Of a stretch of 64,000 nt of DNA, positions 36,147-46,667 are shown piece by piece. The DNA lies in the NCBI RefSeq assembly GCF_021365465.1, contig NZ_CP089932.1, positions 2,542,001 through 2,606,000 on the forward strand. The letters run 5' to 3'. The translations under genes were made by a program, and so were the position numbers. The notes under the pieces were generated by a model, which worked only from the letters and a program-made list of their open reading frames with translations, ran no database searches and was not told the origin of the DNA. Positions within the stretch are counted from its first letter, which is position 1. Every line of letters begins with the position of its first letter. This DNA comes from Erwinia tracheiphila. GTDB taxonomy: Bacteria; Pseudomonadota; Gammaproteobacteria; Enterobacterales; Enterobacteriaceae.

Positions 36147-37535
36147 GTGGCTAAACTCTTTTTACGCAGCGGAAGTCTGGATGCCGTTCTGCCCCTTGGC
36201 GAAAACGGGCAGCCTGTTTACCTTTCGGCCCTGCAATTGCGCGAAACGCTGCGCCTGCGAAAACAGCAACAAATAGCTGACTGCCTTGCGATCCCTCAAC
36301 CTAACGATACCGGAACCCGCCTGGACTGGTATGCCCCCATCAATGGTAAAGTTATCTCCTGGGCGGCAGCCAGCGAGAGCGTCCGCAGCCATGCCCTGAA
36401 CCAGCTGATTGCCTGCCAGCAGGTGCTGGCTGAAATGAGTCATCGCGCGTTGCAGGCGGAAAAAAGTGGTCAGAAATTATTCGGCGCATTGCTGGCGAAG
36501 GCCTTACAGTTTCCCGATCAAAACTTTGTTTATCTGGTTGGTGGCAAACCGGTACTGACCTTTTGGGGGTTTGTCAGCCTGGATAAAAAATCACGACAGG
36601 ATTCACTGGACTGCCTGCGTAAGGTTGAAGACGACCCGGTACCGCTGAATTTGTCCAAAATGGGGGAGGTTTCCCCGCCTGCTATCCCGGTGTCTGATCC
36701 GCTGACTGTCTCACTCCCCTTGCCTGCTGTACCTCCAGAACCCACAGTCATCGCCAGCGAACCCCCTTCTGACATTGCACAAAGCGAATCTGCGCTAACG
36801 CCAGTCGATGCATCCCGTGTAGCGTCACGCGCGTCGCGCCCCCTGCTACGCTATGGCTGGATGCTCCCGGCAGCAGCCTTACTTATCGCGTTTGGCATGC
36901 AAATTAAAAGTTATGTTTTCGTGGCGGGTGAAGCACCCGCACCGCAGGAAAATCATGCCAGCACCTCAGGCGAAACAGAGCATATTGAAAAAGCACCTCA
37001 GTCTGTACCCGCCATACCTGCTGTTGTTAGCGAAAAAACAACGCTGCCAGTGGCTCCCGCCAGCGTTGTGCCGATTCAGCAACAGGCTGCCGTCACGCCG
37101 CCTGTGGAAGCAGACAAAACCGGAGAAAGCGCCACCTTCATGCCAGCGGCCAAAGACGATCTGACACTGCCTTCTGATGCGGTAAAACTCGGCTCAACCC
37201 GATTCCTTAACGGTAGCTGGCGGGCAATTATCGGTGGCAAAAATCCCCTGTTCGGTAATCCGCCCAGCCTGCTTTTTCAGATAAAAAACGGCAAAGGAAT
37301 CGCGAAGATAACGCAGGGTGACGGTATTGTCTGTAAAGTGGATGTTTATGCCGGATTGATGAAGTCAGGTAACCTGGTCATTAACAGCCGCACCAAAGCG
37401 AAATGCAGCGATGGTTCACGCTATCAGATGCCCGACCTGACCTGTAAGCAAGGGACCAACGGTGCTGCCGAATGTAGCGGTCAATACGATGCCAATACGG
37501 TATTACCGATGACAATGAAGCGCGAGAGTAAATGA
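36147..37535 (+). CDS. srfA: SrfA, first protein of the srfABC operon
   Basis: The start is GTG at 36147 (MAKLFLRSGSLDAVLPLGEN) with AAAAGG nearby. The 462-residue protein has an N-terminal domain to about residue 165, a proline-rich linker with many Pro/Ser/Val, one membrane segment near 236-258 (MLPAAALLIAFGMQIKSYVF) and, after a second proline-rich linker, a C-terminal domain (RFLNGSWRAIIGGKNPLF, CKVDVYAG, CSDGSRYQMPDLTC) that would be periplasmic. This matches the SrfA family named in Salmonella as SsrB-regulated factor. Molecular function is not established. Its stop overlaps the srfB start as ATGA, implying coupled translation. Confidence 0.82.
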   Translation: MAKLFLRSGSLDAVLPLGENGQPVYLSALQLRETLRLRKQQQIADCLAIPQPNDTGTRLDWYAPINGKVISWAAASESVRSHALNQLIACQQVLAEMSHRALQAEKSGQKLFGALLAKALQFPDQNFVYLVGGKPVLTFWGFVSLDKKSRQDSLDCLRKVEDDPVPLNLSKMGEVSPPAIPVSDPLTVSLPLPAVPPEPTVIASEPPSDIAQSESALTPVDASRVASRASRPLLRYGWMLPAAALLIAFGMQIKSYVFVAGEAPAPQENHASTSGETEHIEKAPQSVPAIPAVVSEKTTLPVAPASVVPIQQQAAVTPPVEADKTGESATFMPAAKDDLTLPSDAVKLGSTRFLNGSWRAIIGGKNPLFGNPPSLLFQIKNGKGIAKITQGDGIVCKVDVYAGLMKSGNLVINSRTKAKCSDGSRYQMPDLTCKQGTNGAAECSGQYDANTVLPMTMKRESK

Positions 37536-40519
37536 TTATGCTGGCGACTATCACTGATATTAAACCGAACATGAGACTGGTTCAGAACAGCGGGATACAG
37601 TTTCTGGACTTTGCACTGACGCCTGAGCTGGAGGCTGACTTACCGGGAAAATTTGTCCGACAGACGGCTAATGGCCCACTTCTGCGGCTCAATTTCAATG
37701 CCCTTAGTGGAAAATACATGCTGCCCGTGTCGACAGACGGTGCGCCAGAAGTGGTTAAGCCAGAATTTAGCTTCCCTCTGGCACAGTCTCTGCTGCTGCT
37801 GGACAGCGTCTGGCTGCCTCTGCCTTTCTTCCGCTTCAATCCTCCACGCACCTTTATTGGTGGCCCGGATAACTGGGCGCGCCTGCGCATTACTGCGCTG
37901 GACAAGCCCGACGCCAATGGCCACACGCACCGCGTTTGCATGGCATTTGAAACCCGTGTCTGGCCCGAAGGTGAAGATGAATCGCTGGCCCTGAATATCA
38001 GCGACGCGCAATCCGGGGTAAGTTTTGCGCTGGCGCATCACAGTGATGAACTGGGTGAGTTTCTCGACCATACCTGGGTTGACGGCTGGCTGCGTGAAGT
38101 ATTCAGCGAACGCGCTGCAGATGTTGAGCAGCGTCCACAGGTGAATGTCCGCACGGCGCTACGCGAATTTGAATATCAGGCTCACTATCTGAACCTCCTG
38201 CATATGCTTGGCCATCAGCTGTTGCTACCGGAGCTGAAAATCAGCGCCGCGACGCCTGCGGCGCCTGTTATCCCGGTCGACCTCATCCTTGACGTAGGGA
38301 ATTCTCACACCTGCGGTATTATGGTTGAAGATCATGCCGACGATCATCACGGGCTTCGGCACACCTATGAACTGCATTTACGTAACCTGAGTGCGCCGGA
38401 GCAGGTTTACAACGAACTGTTTGAAAGCCGTGTGGAATTTGCTCAGGCCAGCTTTGGTAAACAAAATTTTTCAGTGGAAAGCGGACGGGATGATGCCTTT
38501 ATCTGGCCATCCATCGCGCGCGTGGGCCGAGAGGCCAGCCAGCTTGCGGTGCAACGTCTTGGCACGGAAGGAACCACGGGTATCTCAAGCCCGCGCCGCT
38601 ATCTGTGGGATGAAGAGAGCTACGCGCCCGGGTGGCGCTTCAGCGCCACACCGGGCAATAGCACTGAAGAGCCGATTGCTACCGCCCTGCCGCTGACAAA
38701 CCTGGTCAATGATGAAGGGCAGCCGTTGTATAATCAGCCCCTTGAGGAACGCCTGCCTGTCTTTTCGGCCAACTACAGCCGCAGCTCAGTGATGAGCTTT
38801 ATGCTTTCTGAGATGCTGGCCCAGGCCCTGATGCAAATGAACAGCCCGACACAACGGCAAAAAATGCTGCACAGCAGTGCGCCACGACAGCTGCGCAACA
38901 TTATTCTGACGCTACCCTCTGCCATGCCAAAACCCGAGAGGGAGATTTTCCGTCGCCGGATGCATGAGGCGATTGCGCTGGTATGGAAAGCGATGGCCTG
39001 GCATCCGGCCGACGATGACTTCACTACGGATAAAGACAAAGCCAAAAGCCTGGTTCCGGTACCGGCGGTGCAAATGGAATGGGATGAAGCGACCTGTGGC
39101 CAGATGGTTTATCTCTACAACGAAACGCAGGTGAACTTCGGCGGCCGCGCCGAGGCCTTTTTCAGCAGTATGGCGCGCCCGGACAGACCCCGTGCTGCCG
39201 ATGAGACGCCGGGTAAAACCTTACGGATCGCCTCGATTGATATTGGCGGCGGCACTACCGACCTGGCGATAACCCAATACCGGCTGGATGACGGTATGGG
39301 CAACAATGTTAAAATTATGCCTCGCCTGCTGTTTCGCGAAGGTTTTAAGCTGGCAGGTGATGACATATTGCTGGATGTGATCCAGCAATATATTCTGCCT
39401 GCTCTGCAGGCGGCATTTAAACTGGCGGGGATGGGCAATCCTGAAGGCGTGATGGCCCGCCTGTTTGGCAATGAAGGGCGCATTGACGGTCAGTCCACGC
39501 TGCGTCAGCAAGCCACCCTGCAGATTTTTATCCCTCTCGGTCAGGCGATACTCGAGGTCTACGAGCGTTTCGATCCGCTGGAACTGAACGCCGAGGTTGA
39601 AGCCAGTTTCGCGGAACTGCTGCCCCGGCCCCCGACACAAAAGCTGCTTAAATACCTTAACCGTGAAATCCAACGCGAGCTGCCGGGAGACGCAGAGCCA
39701 TTTGATATCCTGCATGTGCCGTTACTTGCCAGTCTGAGTAAACTTCATGCCGGGTTCCTTTCACCCGGCATGAATATCACGCACAGCCTGCGCTCCATGT
39801 CAGAGGTGGTGGCTGTTTATGACTGCGACGTGCTGTTGCTGACCGGGCGTCCGTCCCGTTTCCCCGGCGTGCAGGCGTTGTTTCGCCATTTGCAGCCATT
39901 GCCCGTCAGCCGCATTTTGTCACTGGACGGCTATCACACCAATGACTGGTATCCGTTCAATAAACAGGGGCGTATCGAGAATCCAAAATCCACCGCTGTC
40001 GTCGGTGCTATGCTGTGCCTGCTATCGCTGGATCTGCGTCTGGCAAACTTCTGGTTTAAAGCTGGTGATTTTCAGCCCTATTCCACTATTCGCTATCTTG
40101 GCATGTTAGATGCCAGTGGCTTACTGAGTAACGACAATGTCTGGTACAGCGATATCGATCTTGACGATGACCGATTTAGTCTCGATCACGGTCAGCGTTT
40201 TCAGGTACGCGGGGCGTTAACTCTCGGCTTCCGGCAGTTAGATAACGACCGCTGGCCTGCCTCACCGCTGTACAGCCTCTCTGTTGCCGACCCGCAGCTG
40301 GCACGCCGGGTTGCCGGGGACAAAGTGCTGAAGATCAGGCTGACCGTGACGAACACCAGTGAGTCAGGGCCGGAACGATTTGAAATTGCAGAAGCAAGCC
40401 TTGATGATGGTACGCGGGTTCCGCTGGAACATCTGCGACTTAAACTCAATACTTTAGCCAGCAGCGGATCGGGACTTACCCATTACTGGATCGACAGTGG
40501 GAGCGTATACAAGAAATGA
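37532..40519 (+). CDS. srfB: SrfB, actin/Hsp70-fold ATPase-like virulence-associated protein
   Basis: The 995-residue length matches SrfB of Salmonella (about 990). Near residue 250 is VDLILDVGNSHTCGIMVEDH and near 565 RIASIDIGGGTTDLAITQYR, the two phosphate-binding loops of the actin/Hsp70/StbA ATPase superfamily. A third conserved part near 755 (VYDCDVLLLTGRPSRFPGVQ) fits the adenosine-binding loop. No membrane segment is seen. It is thus likely a cytosolic ATP-dependent chaperone or filament-forming scaffold for SrfA and SrfC. It overlaps both neighbours as ATGA. Toxicity or virulence roles reported for the operon in other enterics are not explained mechanistically. Confidence 0.88.
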   Translation: MIMLATITDIKPNMRLVQNSGIQFLDFALTPELEADLPGKFVRQTANGPLLRLNFNALSGKYMLPVSTDGAPEVVKPEFSFPLAQSLLLLDSVWLPLPFFRFNPPRTFIGGPDNWARLRITALDKPDANGHTHRVCMAFETRVWPEGEDESLALNISDAQSGVSFALAHHSDELGEFLDHTWVDGWLREVFSERAADVEQRPQVNVRTALREFEYQAHYLNLLHMLGHQLLLPELKISAATPAAPVIPVDLILDVGNSHTCGIMVEDHADDHHGLRHTYELHLRNLSAPEQVYNELFESRVEFAQASFGKQNFSVESGRDDAFIWPSIARVGREASQLAVQRLGTEGTTGISSPRRYLWDEESYAPGWRFSATPGNSTEEPIATALPLTNLVNDEGQPLYNQPLEERLPVFSANYSRSSVMSFMLSEMLAQALMQMNSPTQRQKMLHSSAPRQLRNIILTLPSAMPKPEREIFRRRMHEAIALVWKAMAWHPADDDFTTDKDKAKSLVPVPAVQMEWDEATCGQMVYLYNETQVNFGGRAEAFFSSMARPDRPRAADETPGKTLRIASIDIGGGTTDLAITQYRLDDGMGNNVKIMPRLLFREGFKLAGDDILLDVIQQYILPALQAAFKLAGMGNPEGVMARLFGNEGRIDGQSTLRQQATLQIFIPLGQAILEVYERFDPLELNAEVEASFAELLPRPPTQKLLKYLNREIQRELPGDAEPFDILHVPLLASLSKLHAGFLSPGMNITHSLRSMSEVVAVYDCDVLLLTGRPSRFPGVQALFRHLQPLPVSRILSLDGYHTNDWYPFNKQGRIENPKSTAVVGAMLCLLSLDLRLANFWFKAGDFQPYSTIRYLGMLDASGLLSNDNVWYSDIDLDDDRFSLDHGQRFQVRGALTLGFRQLDNDRWPASPLYSLSVADPQLARRVAGDKVLKIRLTVTNTSESGPERFEIAEASLDDGTRVPLEHLRLKLNTLASSGSGLTHYWIDSGSVYKK

Positions 40520-42906
40520 AAGCGTTGACGCCTAAGCAATTATCAGGTCAGTTTGGCAAAAAGCTGGATACGCTAATCAAAAGTATCGTCGCGTCAATTG
40601 ACTGGCTGGACAGCGCCCGCATTACGGCCCCCTCGCTGGACAGGGAAGCGGACCGTCTGCGCATCAGACTCCTCCGCCAGCGCAATAAGGCCGACTACCT
40701 GACCGATGCCGCAGCGAAAGAGTGTGCAATCGGTTTTTTTGGTCTTTCTCAGGCGGGGAAGTCTTATCTGATCTCCGCTCTGGCTGCCAGTGAGAAAGGC
40801 CGGATGGAAATTGCCCTTGGCGGCGCAACGCTGGATTATCGCCAGTTCAATCCGCAGCAGCAAACCAGCACCATGGTGCTCCGCATCAGCAGCCAGCAGA
40901 CGCGGGTTGATAATGAATGGCCGGTACGGCTGGCATTATTGAGTGAAAGTGAACTGATTGCGATTATCGCTGAAATGTACGCACTGCGTGATGCTAACGC
41001 CAGCAGTGTGGTGGACGAGCAGCAAATCACAGAACGGCTTAACACCACAGCGATGTACAGGCAAAACCAGCCAACCGGCGGCATCAGCGACAGTGATGTG
41101 GTGACGCTGTGGGACAGGCTTGTCACCGCACACCTCTGCTGTGATGAGGCACTGGAGAGCCACTTCTGGCCACAGGCGGTGGCGACAGCCCCGCTGCTCG
41201 GCGTCGATGACCGCGCCCGCCTGTTTTCATTACTGTGGGGGGATGACCGGGATCTCAGCAATTTGTACCGTCAGCTGGCGCATGTACTGCACCATGTTTC
41301 CTGCGCATCCGTGGTGTTCGCGCCCTATTCTGTGGTGGACGATCCCGCGCTAAACGTGATCACCAGCCACGGCCTGCGTTATTTTAATGCAGCGGCAGAC
41401 CGGGTTATTCAGGTGGTTCCACAACAGAACAACCGCAGTCTCAAGTCGGTTAATCTGACGCTTGCGGAGCTGACGCTACTTAGTCGGGAAATGTTGTTGC
41501 CTCTCTATCGCGCCCCGCGAGAAGAGCTGTTCGAGCAGGTCGATCTGCTGGATTATCCCGGATATGAGCAACCAAACGTCGTGCCCAATGATACGCAACA
41601 TGAGCTGGCTTTGCGCTTTCTGACCGCCAAACGTCCTTTTCTGCTTACCCGCGCTGCTGACAGCTACGATATCAGTTTGCTGATGGTGTGCAGTGCCGCC
41701 TGCCAGCGTGCAGATACACGGGTGACAGGACGGCTGCTGGAAAACTGGGTGAAAAAAACGCAGGGCGAAAGCAGTCAAATTCGCAGCCAGCGTAAACCAG
41801 GACTTATTTGGGCGCTCACTCCCTTCGACCAGCGTATTACGCAGGGACACAATCATGATGCGGCCGTTCAGCGTTTTGTCGGCACACCGGGTGAGGCCTG
41901 GGGAACCATGCTGGCCATGGACGATAAGGGGGTGAAACGAATGGCGGGCTGGTTGACCAACGAAGTCAAACGTGAAGTGAAACTGGCTCGCCTTCAGGAA
42001 CTGGGAAGCGAAATCCGCCGGGAACTGACGGATAACCTGCTGGGCCACTGGTATCTGGTTTCAGAAAAAGAACAACCACAGGAGCGTTTACGTATCGCCA
42101 CGGCGCTACTGAAAGCGTTACAGGCGCGCACGAGCGTCCACGGCGAGCTGCTCGAACGTCTGCTGCCGGAAAGAGAGAGGCTGCGCCAGCTTTTTCTGCA
42201 ACGTGCACCTGCGGGTGTTGTTCAGGGTGCAGAACATGTGCTCACGGAAGACGATCCCTTTGGCATCGGTATGCATATCGATTTGTTAAGTGATCAACCT
42301 TTGCCCGGCCTGCTTAACCCTGAAGAGAATCTGCCCGGGGAGAAAGCCGAAACCGAGTTTCCTCGTCAGGTTTATCACTACTGGATTAACCTGCTACGAC
42401 AGTTACCCGATCGTTCGGCGCTGCTGGAACTGCTCGGCGTCAGTAAACCTACCCTTGAAATGCTGACGGAAGAGCTGGTGACAGCCAGCATTCGTCTTGA
42501 TATTGAGGGGGCGCTGGTGAAGATGCTGAATGATCACGAACTACAGGGTACGCCTGCCGAAATGATCGCCGACCGTCAGGTAACGCGGGCACTGAGCGTT
42601 TTAGGCGATTTTGTCGCATGGCTTGGCTTTCAGCACATACCGGAAAGCCAGCGGCCAGAGAGTAAAATTCATCGGGGAAAGCCTGTTTTTGCCAGACCCG
42701 AATCACAAAGTGCCAGCCTGGGACCGGCCCAGCGTTTAACCAGGCTGTCGCTGAAACCCAACAATCACGCAGCCTGTTACATCTATGACTGGTTAGTTGC
42801 CCTGAATGAGATGATTTTACTGAACGCGGGGTATTCAGTGGCAGGAGAGATTGATAGCGATCACCGCGAACGCCTTGGAACCCTGCTCAGGCAGATTGGC
42901 CGATAA
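40516..42906 (+). CDS. srfC: SrfC, large GTPase-like virulence-associated protein
   Basis: The 796-residue protein carries a P-loop near residue 74 (CAIGFFGLSQAGKSYLISAL; G-QAGKS) and a candidate G3 motif near 345 (QVDLLDYPGYEQPN), followed by a large, mostly helical C-terminal half. This is the layout of a dynamin-like or YfjP-type GTPase. An N-terminal helix precedes the P-loop. It matches the SrfC family. The stop at 42906 ends the operon. With SrfB (ATPase) and SrfA (membrane anchor) it likely forms one envelope-associated machine; that is inference. Confidence 0.85.
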   Translation: MKALTPKQLSGQFGKKLDTLIKSIVASIDWLDSARITAPSLDREADRLRIRLLRQRNKADYLTDAAAKECAIGFFGLSQAGKSYLISALAASEKGRMEIALGGATLDYRQFNPQQQTSTMVLRISSQQTRVDNEWPVRLALLSESELIAIIAEMYALRDANASSVVDEQQITERLNTTAMYRQNQPTGGISDSDVVTLWDRLVTAHLCCDEALESHFWPQAVATAPLLGVDDRARLFSLLWGDDRDLSNLYRQLAHVLHHVSCASVVFAPYSVVDDPALNVITSHGLRYFNAAADRVIQVVPQQNNRSLKSVNLTLAELTLLSREMLLPLYRAPREELFEQVDLLDYPGYEQPNVVPNDTQHELALRFLTAKRPFLLTRAADSYDISLLMVCSAACQRADTRVTGRLLENWVKKTQGESSQIRSQRKPGLIWALTPFDQRITQGHNHDAAVQRFVGTPGEAWGTMLAMDDKGVKRMAGWLTNEVKREVKLARLQELGSEIRRELTDNLLGHWYLVSEKEQPQERLRIATALLKALQARTSVHGELLERLLPERERLRQLFLQRAPAGVVQGAEHVLTEDDPFGIGMHIDLLSDQPLPGLLNPEENLPGEKAETEFPRQVYHYWINLLRQLPDRSALLELLGVSKPTLEMLTEELVTASIRLDIEGALVKMLNDHELQGTPAEMIADRQVTRALSVLGDFVAWLGFQHIPESQRPESKIHRGKPVFARPESQSASLGPAQRLTRLSLKPNNHAACYIYDWLVALNEMILLNAGYSVAGEIDSDHRERLGTLLRQIGR

Positions 42907-43363
42907 AATTTGCGCCGTAATCCGCTTACGGGTTACAGCGTTGATTGCTGAACACTCCGGTTTTGCCGATGATGATATCTGCGTGTTTTGATTTAGCATG
43001 AGTTCGAATCTGTTTTTTTATTATCAGCCCTTCCCCTTGTCGTGTCGCAGAATCCTGCTGGCGGCGTGGCCCTGTTCATCACCACAGATTGCTCGTCACA
43101 GCGCGAAGACCGCTCGTTTTCATGCCGTAAATCCGCTTTTCGTGCCGCAGGAATGACCAGCTATTGTGCTGATGACAATATACTGAGCTGCACTACAATC
43201 AAAATATTGATTATATTGATAAAATTATAAGAATTATTGAGCAAAATTAATCATTGAGATACAGAGTGAAAAACAATATATTGGGCGCGTTTTTTACAAG
43301 GGTAGTTTTTCATTCATTTATTCAACTGCGGCGTTAGTGAAAACCTGCGGTTGTAGGAGAGAT
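42907..43363. other. 457-bp intergenic region upstream of dat-ddc
   Basis: No supported gene. The last 180 bases are very AT-rich (repeated ATTGAT, AATTAT motifs at 43195-43260) and should contain the dat promoter. A Fur-like AT-rich palindrome is possible there but I cannot define one. Confidence 0.4.
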
Positions 43364-44749
43364 ATGATGACGGATAAAGTCCGTATTAATACTTTAGGTG
43401 CGATTTCCTCAAATGGTAACAACGAAACTTATTTAACCAGACAGGCTGAATTCGAATCGAATGTCCGAAGCTATCCACGTAAATTGCCGTTAGCGATTGC
43501 GAAAGCACAAGGCGCATGGATCACCGACGTTGAGAATAATCAATATCTTGACTGCCTTGCCGGTGCCGGAACGCTGGCGCTTGGACATAACCATCCTGAT
43601 GTACTCGAAAGCATCCAGAGTGTCATTACCAGCGGCTTGCCGTTACATACTCTCGACCTGACCACGCCCTTAAAAGATCGGTTCTCCGAATACCTGCTTT
43701 CTTTGCTTCCGGGTGAAGGCAAAGCGTATTGCCTGCAGTTCACCGGGCCTTCCGGCGCTGATGCGGTAGAAGCCGCGCTGAAACTGGCAAAAAAATACAC
43801 CGGGCGTTCCGGTGTGATCAGTTTCTCCGGTGGTTACCATGGTATGACCCACGGTGCGCTGGCGGTGACCGGTAATCTGGGCCCCAAAGAGGCGGTTAAT
43901 GGCATGATGCCGGAAGTGCAGTTTATGCCTTATCCGCATCAGTATCGTTGCCCATTGGGTATTGGCGGCGAAGCTGGCGTGCAGGCCCTTTCCTACTACT
44001 TCGAAAACCTGATTAATGACGTGGAAAGCGGCGTGCGCAAACCTGCGGCTGTCATTCTTGAAGCACTTCAGGGTGAAGGCGGCGCGAATCCGGCACCGGC
44101 AGAATGGCTGCAGCGCATCCGTAAAGTAACCAAAGAACACGGTATTGTGCTGATCCTTGACGAAGTTCAGGCTGGATTCTGCCGGACGGGCAAACAGTTC
44201 GCTTATGAGCATGCGGGTATTGAGCCAGACATTATTGTGATGTCCAAGGCAGTGGGTGGTAGCCTGCCACTGGCTGTTCTGGGCATCAAGAAAGAAATCG
44301 ATGTCTGGTTGCCGGGCCATCATACCGGGACTTTCCGTGGCAACCAGCTTGCTATGGCAACCGGTCTGACTACCATCAAGTATCTGAAAGAAAATAATAT
44401 TGCCGATAAAGTGGCGGCTCAGGGTGAGTGGTTAAAAAGCCAACTGGCTGAAATGCAGAAGCGTTTCCCGGTGCTGGGGCATGTGCGCGGCCTAGGTCTG
44501 ATGATCGGCATTGAGATCGTCAAGCCGCACGAAGCACCCGATCATATGGGCAGCTATCCTGGCGATCCTGAGCTGTCCGTGCTGTTGCAGAAAAAATGCT
44601 TCGAAGTCGGCTTAATTCTGGAGCGCGGCGGACGTAACGGCAATGTTTTACGTTTGCTCCCTTCCCTGCTGATCACCAACGAAGAGCTGGGAATTTTCAT
44701 GGATAAGCTGGAGCAGGCTCTCAATGCTGCTGGCATCAAACCTGTGTGA
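43364..44749 (+). CDS. dat: L-2,4-diaminobutyrate:2-oxoglutarate aminotransferase
   Basis: A class III PLP aminotransferase of 461 residues, making L-2,4-diaminobutyrate from aspartate 4-semialdehyde and glutamate. The PLP lysine lies in [18 protein letters not shown], the pyridoxal-nitrogen Asp in [17 protein letters not shown], and the phosphate-binding turn in [20 protein letters not shown]. The ending ([20 protein letters not shown]) is typical of Dat proteins. Two adjacent ATG codons follow GTAGGAGAG; the second at 43367 has better spacing. The stop is 14 bases before the decarboxylase start. Confidence 0.92.
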   Translation: MMTDKVRINTLGAISSNGNNETYLTRQAEFESNVRSYPRKLPLAIAKAQGAWITDVENNQYLDCLAGAGTLALGHNHPDVLESIQSVITSGLPLHTLDLTTPLKDRFSEYLLSLLPGEGKAYCLQFTGPSGADAVEAALKLAKKYTGRSGVISFSGGYHGMTHGALAVTGNLGPKEAVNGMMPEVQFMPYPHQYRCPLGIGGEAGVQALSYYFENLINDVESGVRKPAAVILEALQGEGGANPAPAEWLQRIRKVTKEHGIVLILDEVQAGFCRTGKQFAYEHAGIEPDIIVMSKAVGGSLPLAVLGIKKEIDVWLPGHHTGTFRGNQLAMATGLTTIKYLKENNIADKVAAQGEWLKSQLAEMQKRFPVLGHVRGLGLMIGIEIVKPHEAPDHMGSYPGDPELSVLLQKKCFEVGLILERGGRNGNVLRLLPSLLITNEELGIFMDKLEQALNAAGIKPV

Positions 44750-44763
44750 ATGGAGTAAGTTTG

Positions 44764-46254
44764 ATGTCACAGCCTAACCCAATTCTTGCCGCTTGCGCGC
44801 AAAGCACGCAAGCCTATCAGCACGCCATCCTGCAGACCAGCGAGGCGGTAGTGCAGTGGCTACAACAGCCTGAGATGTATCAGGGTAAATCTGTTGCAGA
44901 ACTGCGCGAGCGCATTCAACTTAATTTCACCACCGGGGGCCTGGGCAACCAGGCTGCTGTGGAACGTGCCGTCGAGTATTTTTTAAAAGACAGTCTCTCG
45001 GTGCATCACCCACAGTGCGTGGCACATCTGCACTGCCCAAGCCTGGTGATTAGCCAGGCGGCAGAAGTGCTGATCAACGCCACTAATCAGAGCATGGACA
45101 GCTGGGATCAGAGTCCGTCCGCGACCATTATTGAGATGAAACTGATCGAATGGCTGCGCGCACAGGTTGGCTATCACTCTGGCGACGCGGGCGTTTTCAC
45201 CAGCGGCGGAACACAGAGTAACCTGATGGGGCTGATGCTGGCCCGTGATGCTTTCTTCGCACGTCAGGGTCACTCCGTGCAGCAGGATGGTATTCCAGGT
45301 GATCTGAGAAAAATTAGAGTGTTATGCTCTGAAAATGCCCATTTCTCCGTTCAAAAAAATATGGCGTTGATGGGGCTGGGATATCAGTCTGTCACGCAGG
45401 TGAAGACCGATCGTTTCGCCAGAATGGACGTGAAGGATCTGGAAGAAAAAGTGGCACAGGCAGAATCACGCGGTGAGCAGATTCTGGCTATCGTCGCAAC
45501 AGCAGGCACAACCGACGCAGGTGCTATCGATCCACTGTGTGAAATTGCCGCACTGACCGAAAAACATGCTATCTGGCTCCACGTTGATGCGGCCTGGGGC
45601 GGCGCGCTACTCCTGTCTGAGCAATATCGTCACTACCTGGACGGCATTGAGCTGGTGGACTCAATCACCCTTGATTTTCATAAGCAATTTTTCCAGACCA
45701 TCAGCTGTGGCGCGTTTTTGCTGAAGGAAGCCCGTCACTATGAGCTAATGCGCTACCAGGCGGCGTACCTTAACTCTGAGTTTGATGAGGCACAGGGCGT
45801 CCCTAATCTGGTGTCGAAATCGCTGCAAACTACCCGCCGTTTTGATGCGCTGAAGCTGTGGATGAGTCTGGAAGCGCTGGGGCAAAAACAGTATGCCAGA
45901 ATTATCGATCACGGCGTGACGCTGGCCCGACAGGTTGCTGAGTATGTAAACAGCCAGGTATCGCTGGAGCTGGTTATGGAGCCTCAGTTAGCCAGCGTAC
46001 TGTTCCGCTATCGTCCCGTTGAGCAAGCCGAACTGGATGAGACCGCTATCGCGTTGCTCAACCAGAGAATTGGTGATGCGCTGCTGGAATCAGGTCGGGC
46101 CAACGTCGGCGTTACCGAGCATCATGGTGTAACCTGCCTCAAGATGACACTGCTCAATCCGATAGTGACTTTAGACGATATTAAATTGCTATTAAAACTG
46201 GTGGAAACAACCGCCGGGCGCTTGCCAAACAGTATGATTGCCCCGATGGCATAA
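44764..46254 (+). CDS. ddc: L-2,4-diaminobutyrate decarboxylase
   Basis: A group II PLP decarboxylase of 496 residues converting L-2,4-diaminobutyrate to 1,3-diaminopropane. The start at 44764 (MSQPNPILAACAQSTQAYQH) has GGAG upstream. The fold shows GVFTSGGTQSNLMGLMLARD near residue 150, ATAGTTDAGAIDPL near 252, the cofactor Asp in WLHVDAAWGGALL, and the Schiff-base lysine in ITLDFHKQFFQ. It is the partner of dat. The product can feed norspermidine-like polyamines or siderophores of the rhizobactin/aerobactin type; no siderophore synthetase is in the window. Confidence 0.92.
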   Translation: MSQPNPILAACAQSTQAYQHAILQTSEAVVQWLQQPEMYQGKSVAELRERIQLNFTTGGLGNQAAVERAVEYFLKDSLSVHHPQCVAHLHCPSLVISQAAEVLINATNQSMDSWDQSPSATIIEMKLIEWLRAQVGYHSGDAGVFTSGGTQSNLMGLMLARDAFFARQGHSVQQDGIPGDLRKIRVLCSENAHFSVQKNMALMGLGYQSVTQVKTDRFARMDVKDLEEKVAQAESRGEQILAIVATAGTTDAGAIDPLCEIAALTEKHAIWLHVDAAWGGALLLSEQYRHYLDGIELVDSITLDFHKQFFQTISCGAFLLKEARHYELMRYQAAYLNSEFDEAQGVPNLVSKSLQTTRRFDALKLWMSLEALGQKQYARIIDHGVTLARQVAEYVNSQVSLELVMEPQLASVLFRYRPVEQAELDETAIALLNQRIGDALLESGRANVGVTEHHGVTCLKMTLLNPIVTLDDIKLLLKLVETTAGRLPNSMIAPMA

Positions 46255-46667
46255 GTGTAAAAACCGCCTCTTTAACGTGAACCCCGAAAGTTGAATACCC
46301 AACGATTAGGGGTTTTCTGTTTTATGGCTAAGAAAAATTCACACCAGAACTTGAAGAGTTTAAAAATCCAACCGCACGCCAGATACATTTTTAACCATAA
46401 TGGCATTTTTAAAAGATAACGATAAAGGTTGTTCCTGGTTTTCTGTACTTGCTTAAGTGGCCTCAGTTATTCTTTTGTCACCTGTTCGGCAAGCTGCCCC
46501 GGCATATTTGGGGCCTGAAGCTCAATCGCACGAAAATGTACGTTAAGTATTTTTTTAATCAAATAGTGATTCAGATAGCAGCTGTGGTCGTGTACTTCAT
46601 ATTCTTCTTCTTTGAAAGAAACCTACGAAAAACACATTATTATGGATGGAAGGTACATAGCACCATA
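46255..46667. other. 413-bp region with a short IS-like remnant
   Basis: At 46323 ATGGCTAAGAAAAATTC, after allowing one missing A, would read MAKKKFTPELEEF, resembling the start of an IS3-type orfA, but it stops soon. The remainder holds no gene. The right edge is the left target duplication (CACCATA) of IS481 copy 2. Confidence 0.35.

Noticed and set aside
36147..42906. srfABC as a new anti-phage defence system
   Set aside because: The Hsp70/actin-like and GTPase-like pairing is suggestive, but gene lengths, order and motifs match the already named srfABC family, and no defence neighbours are present.
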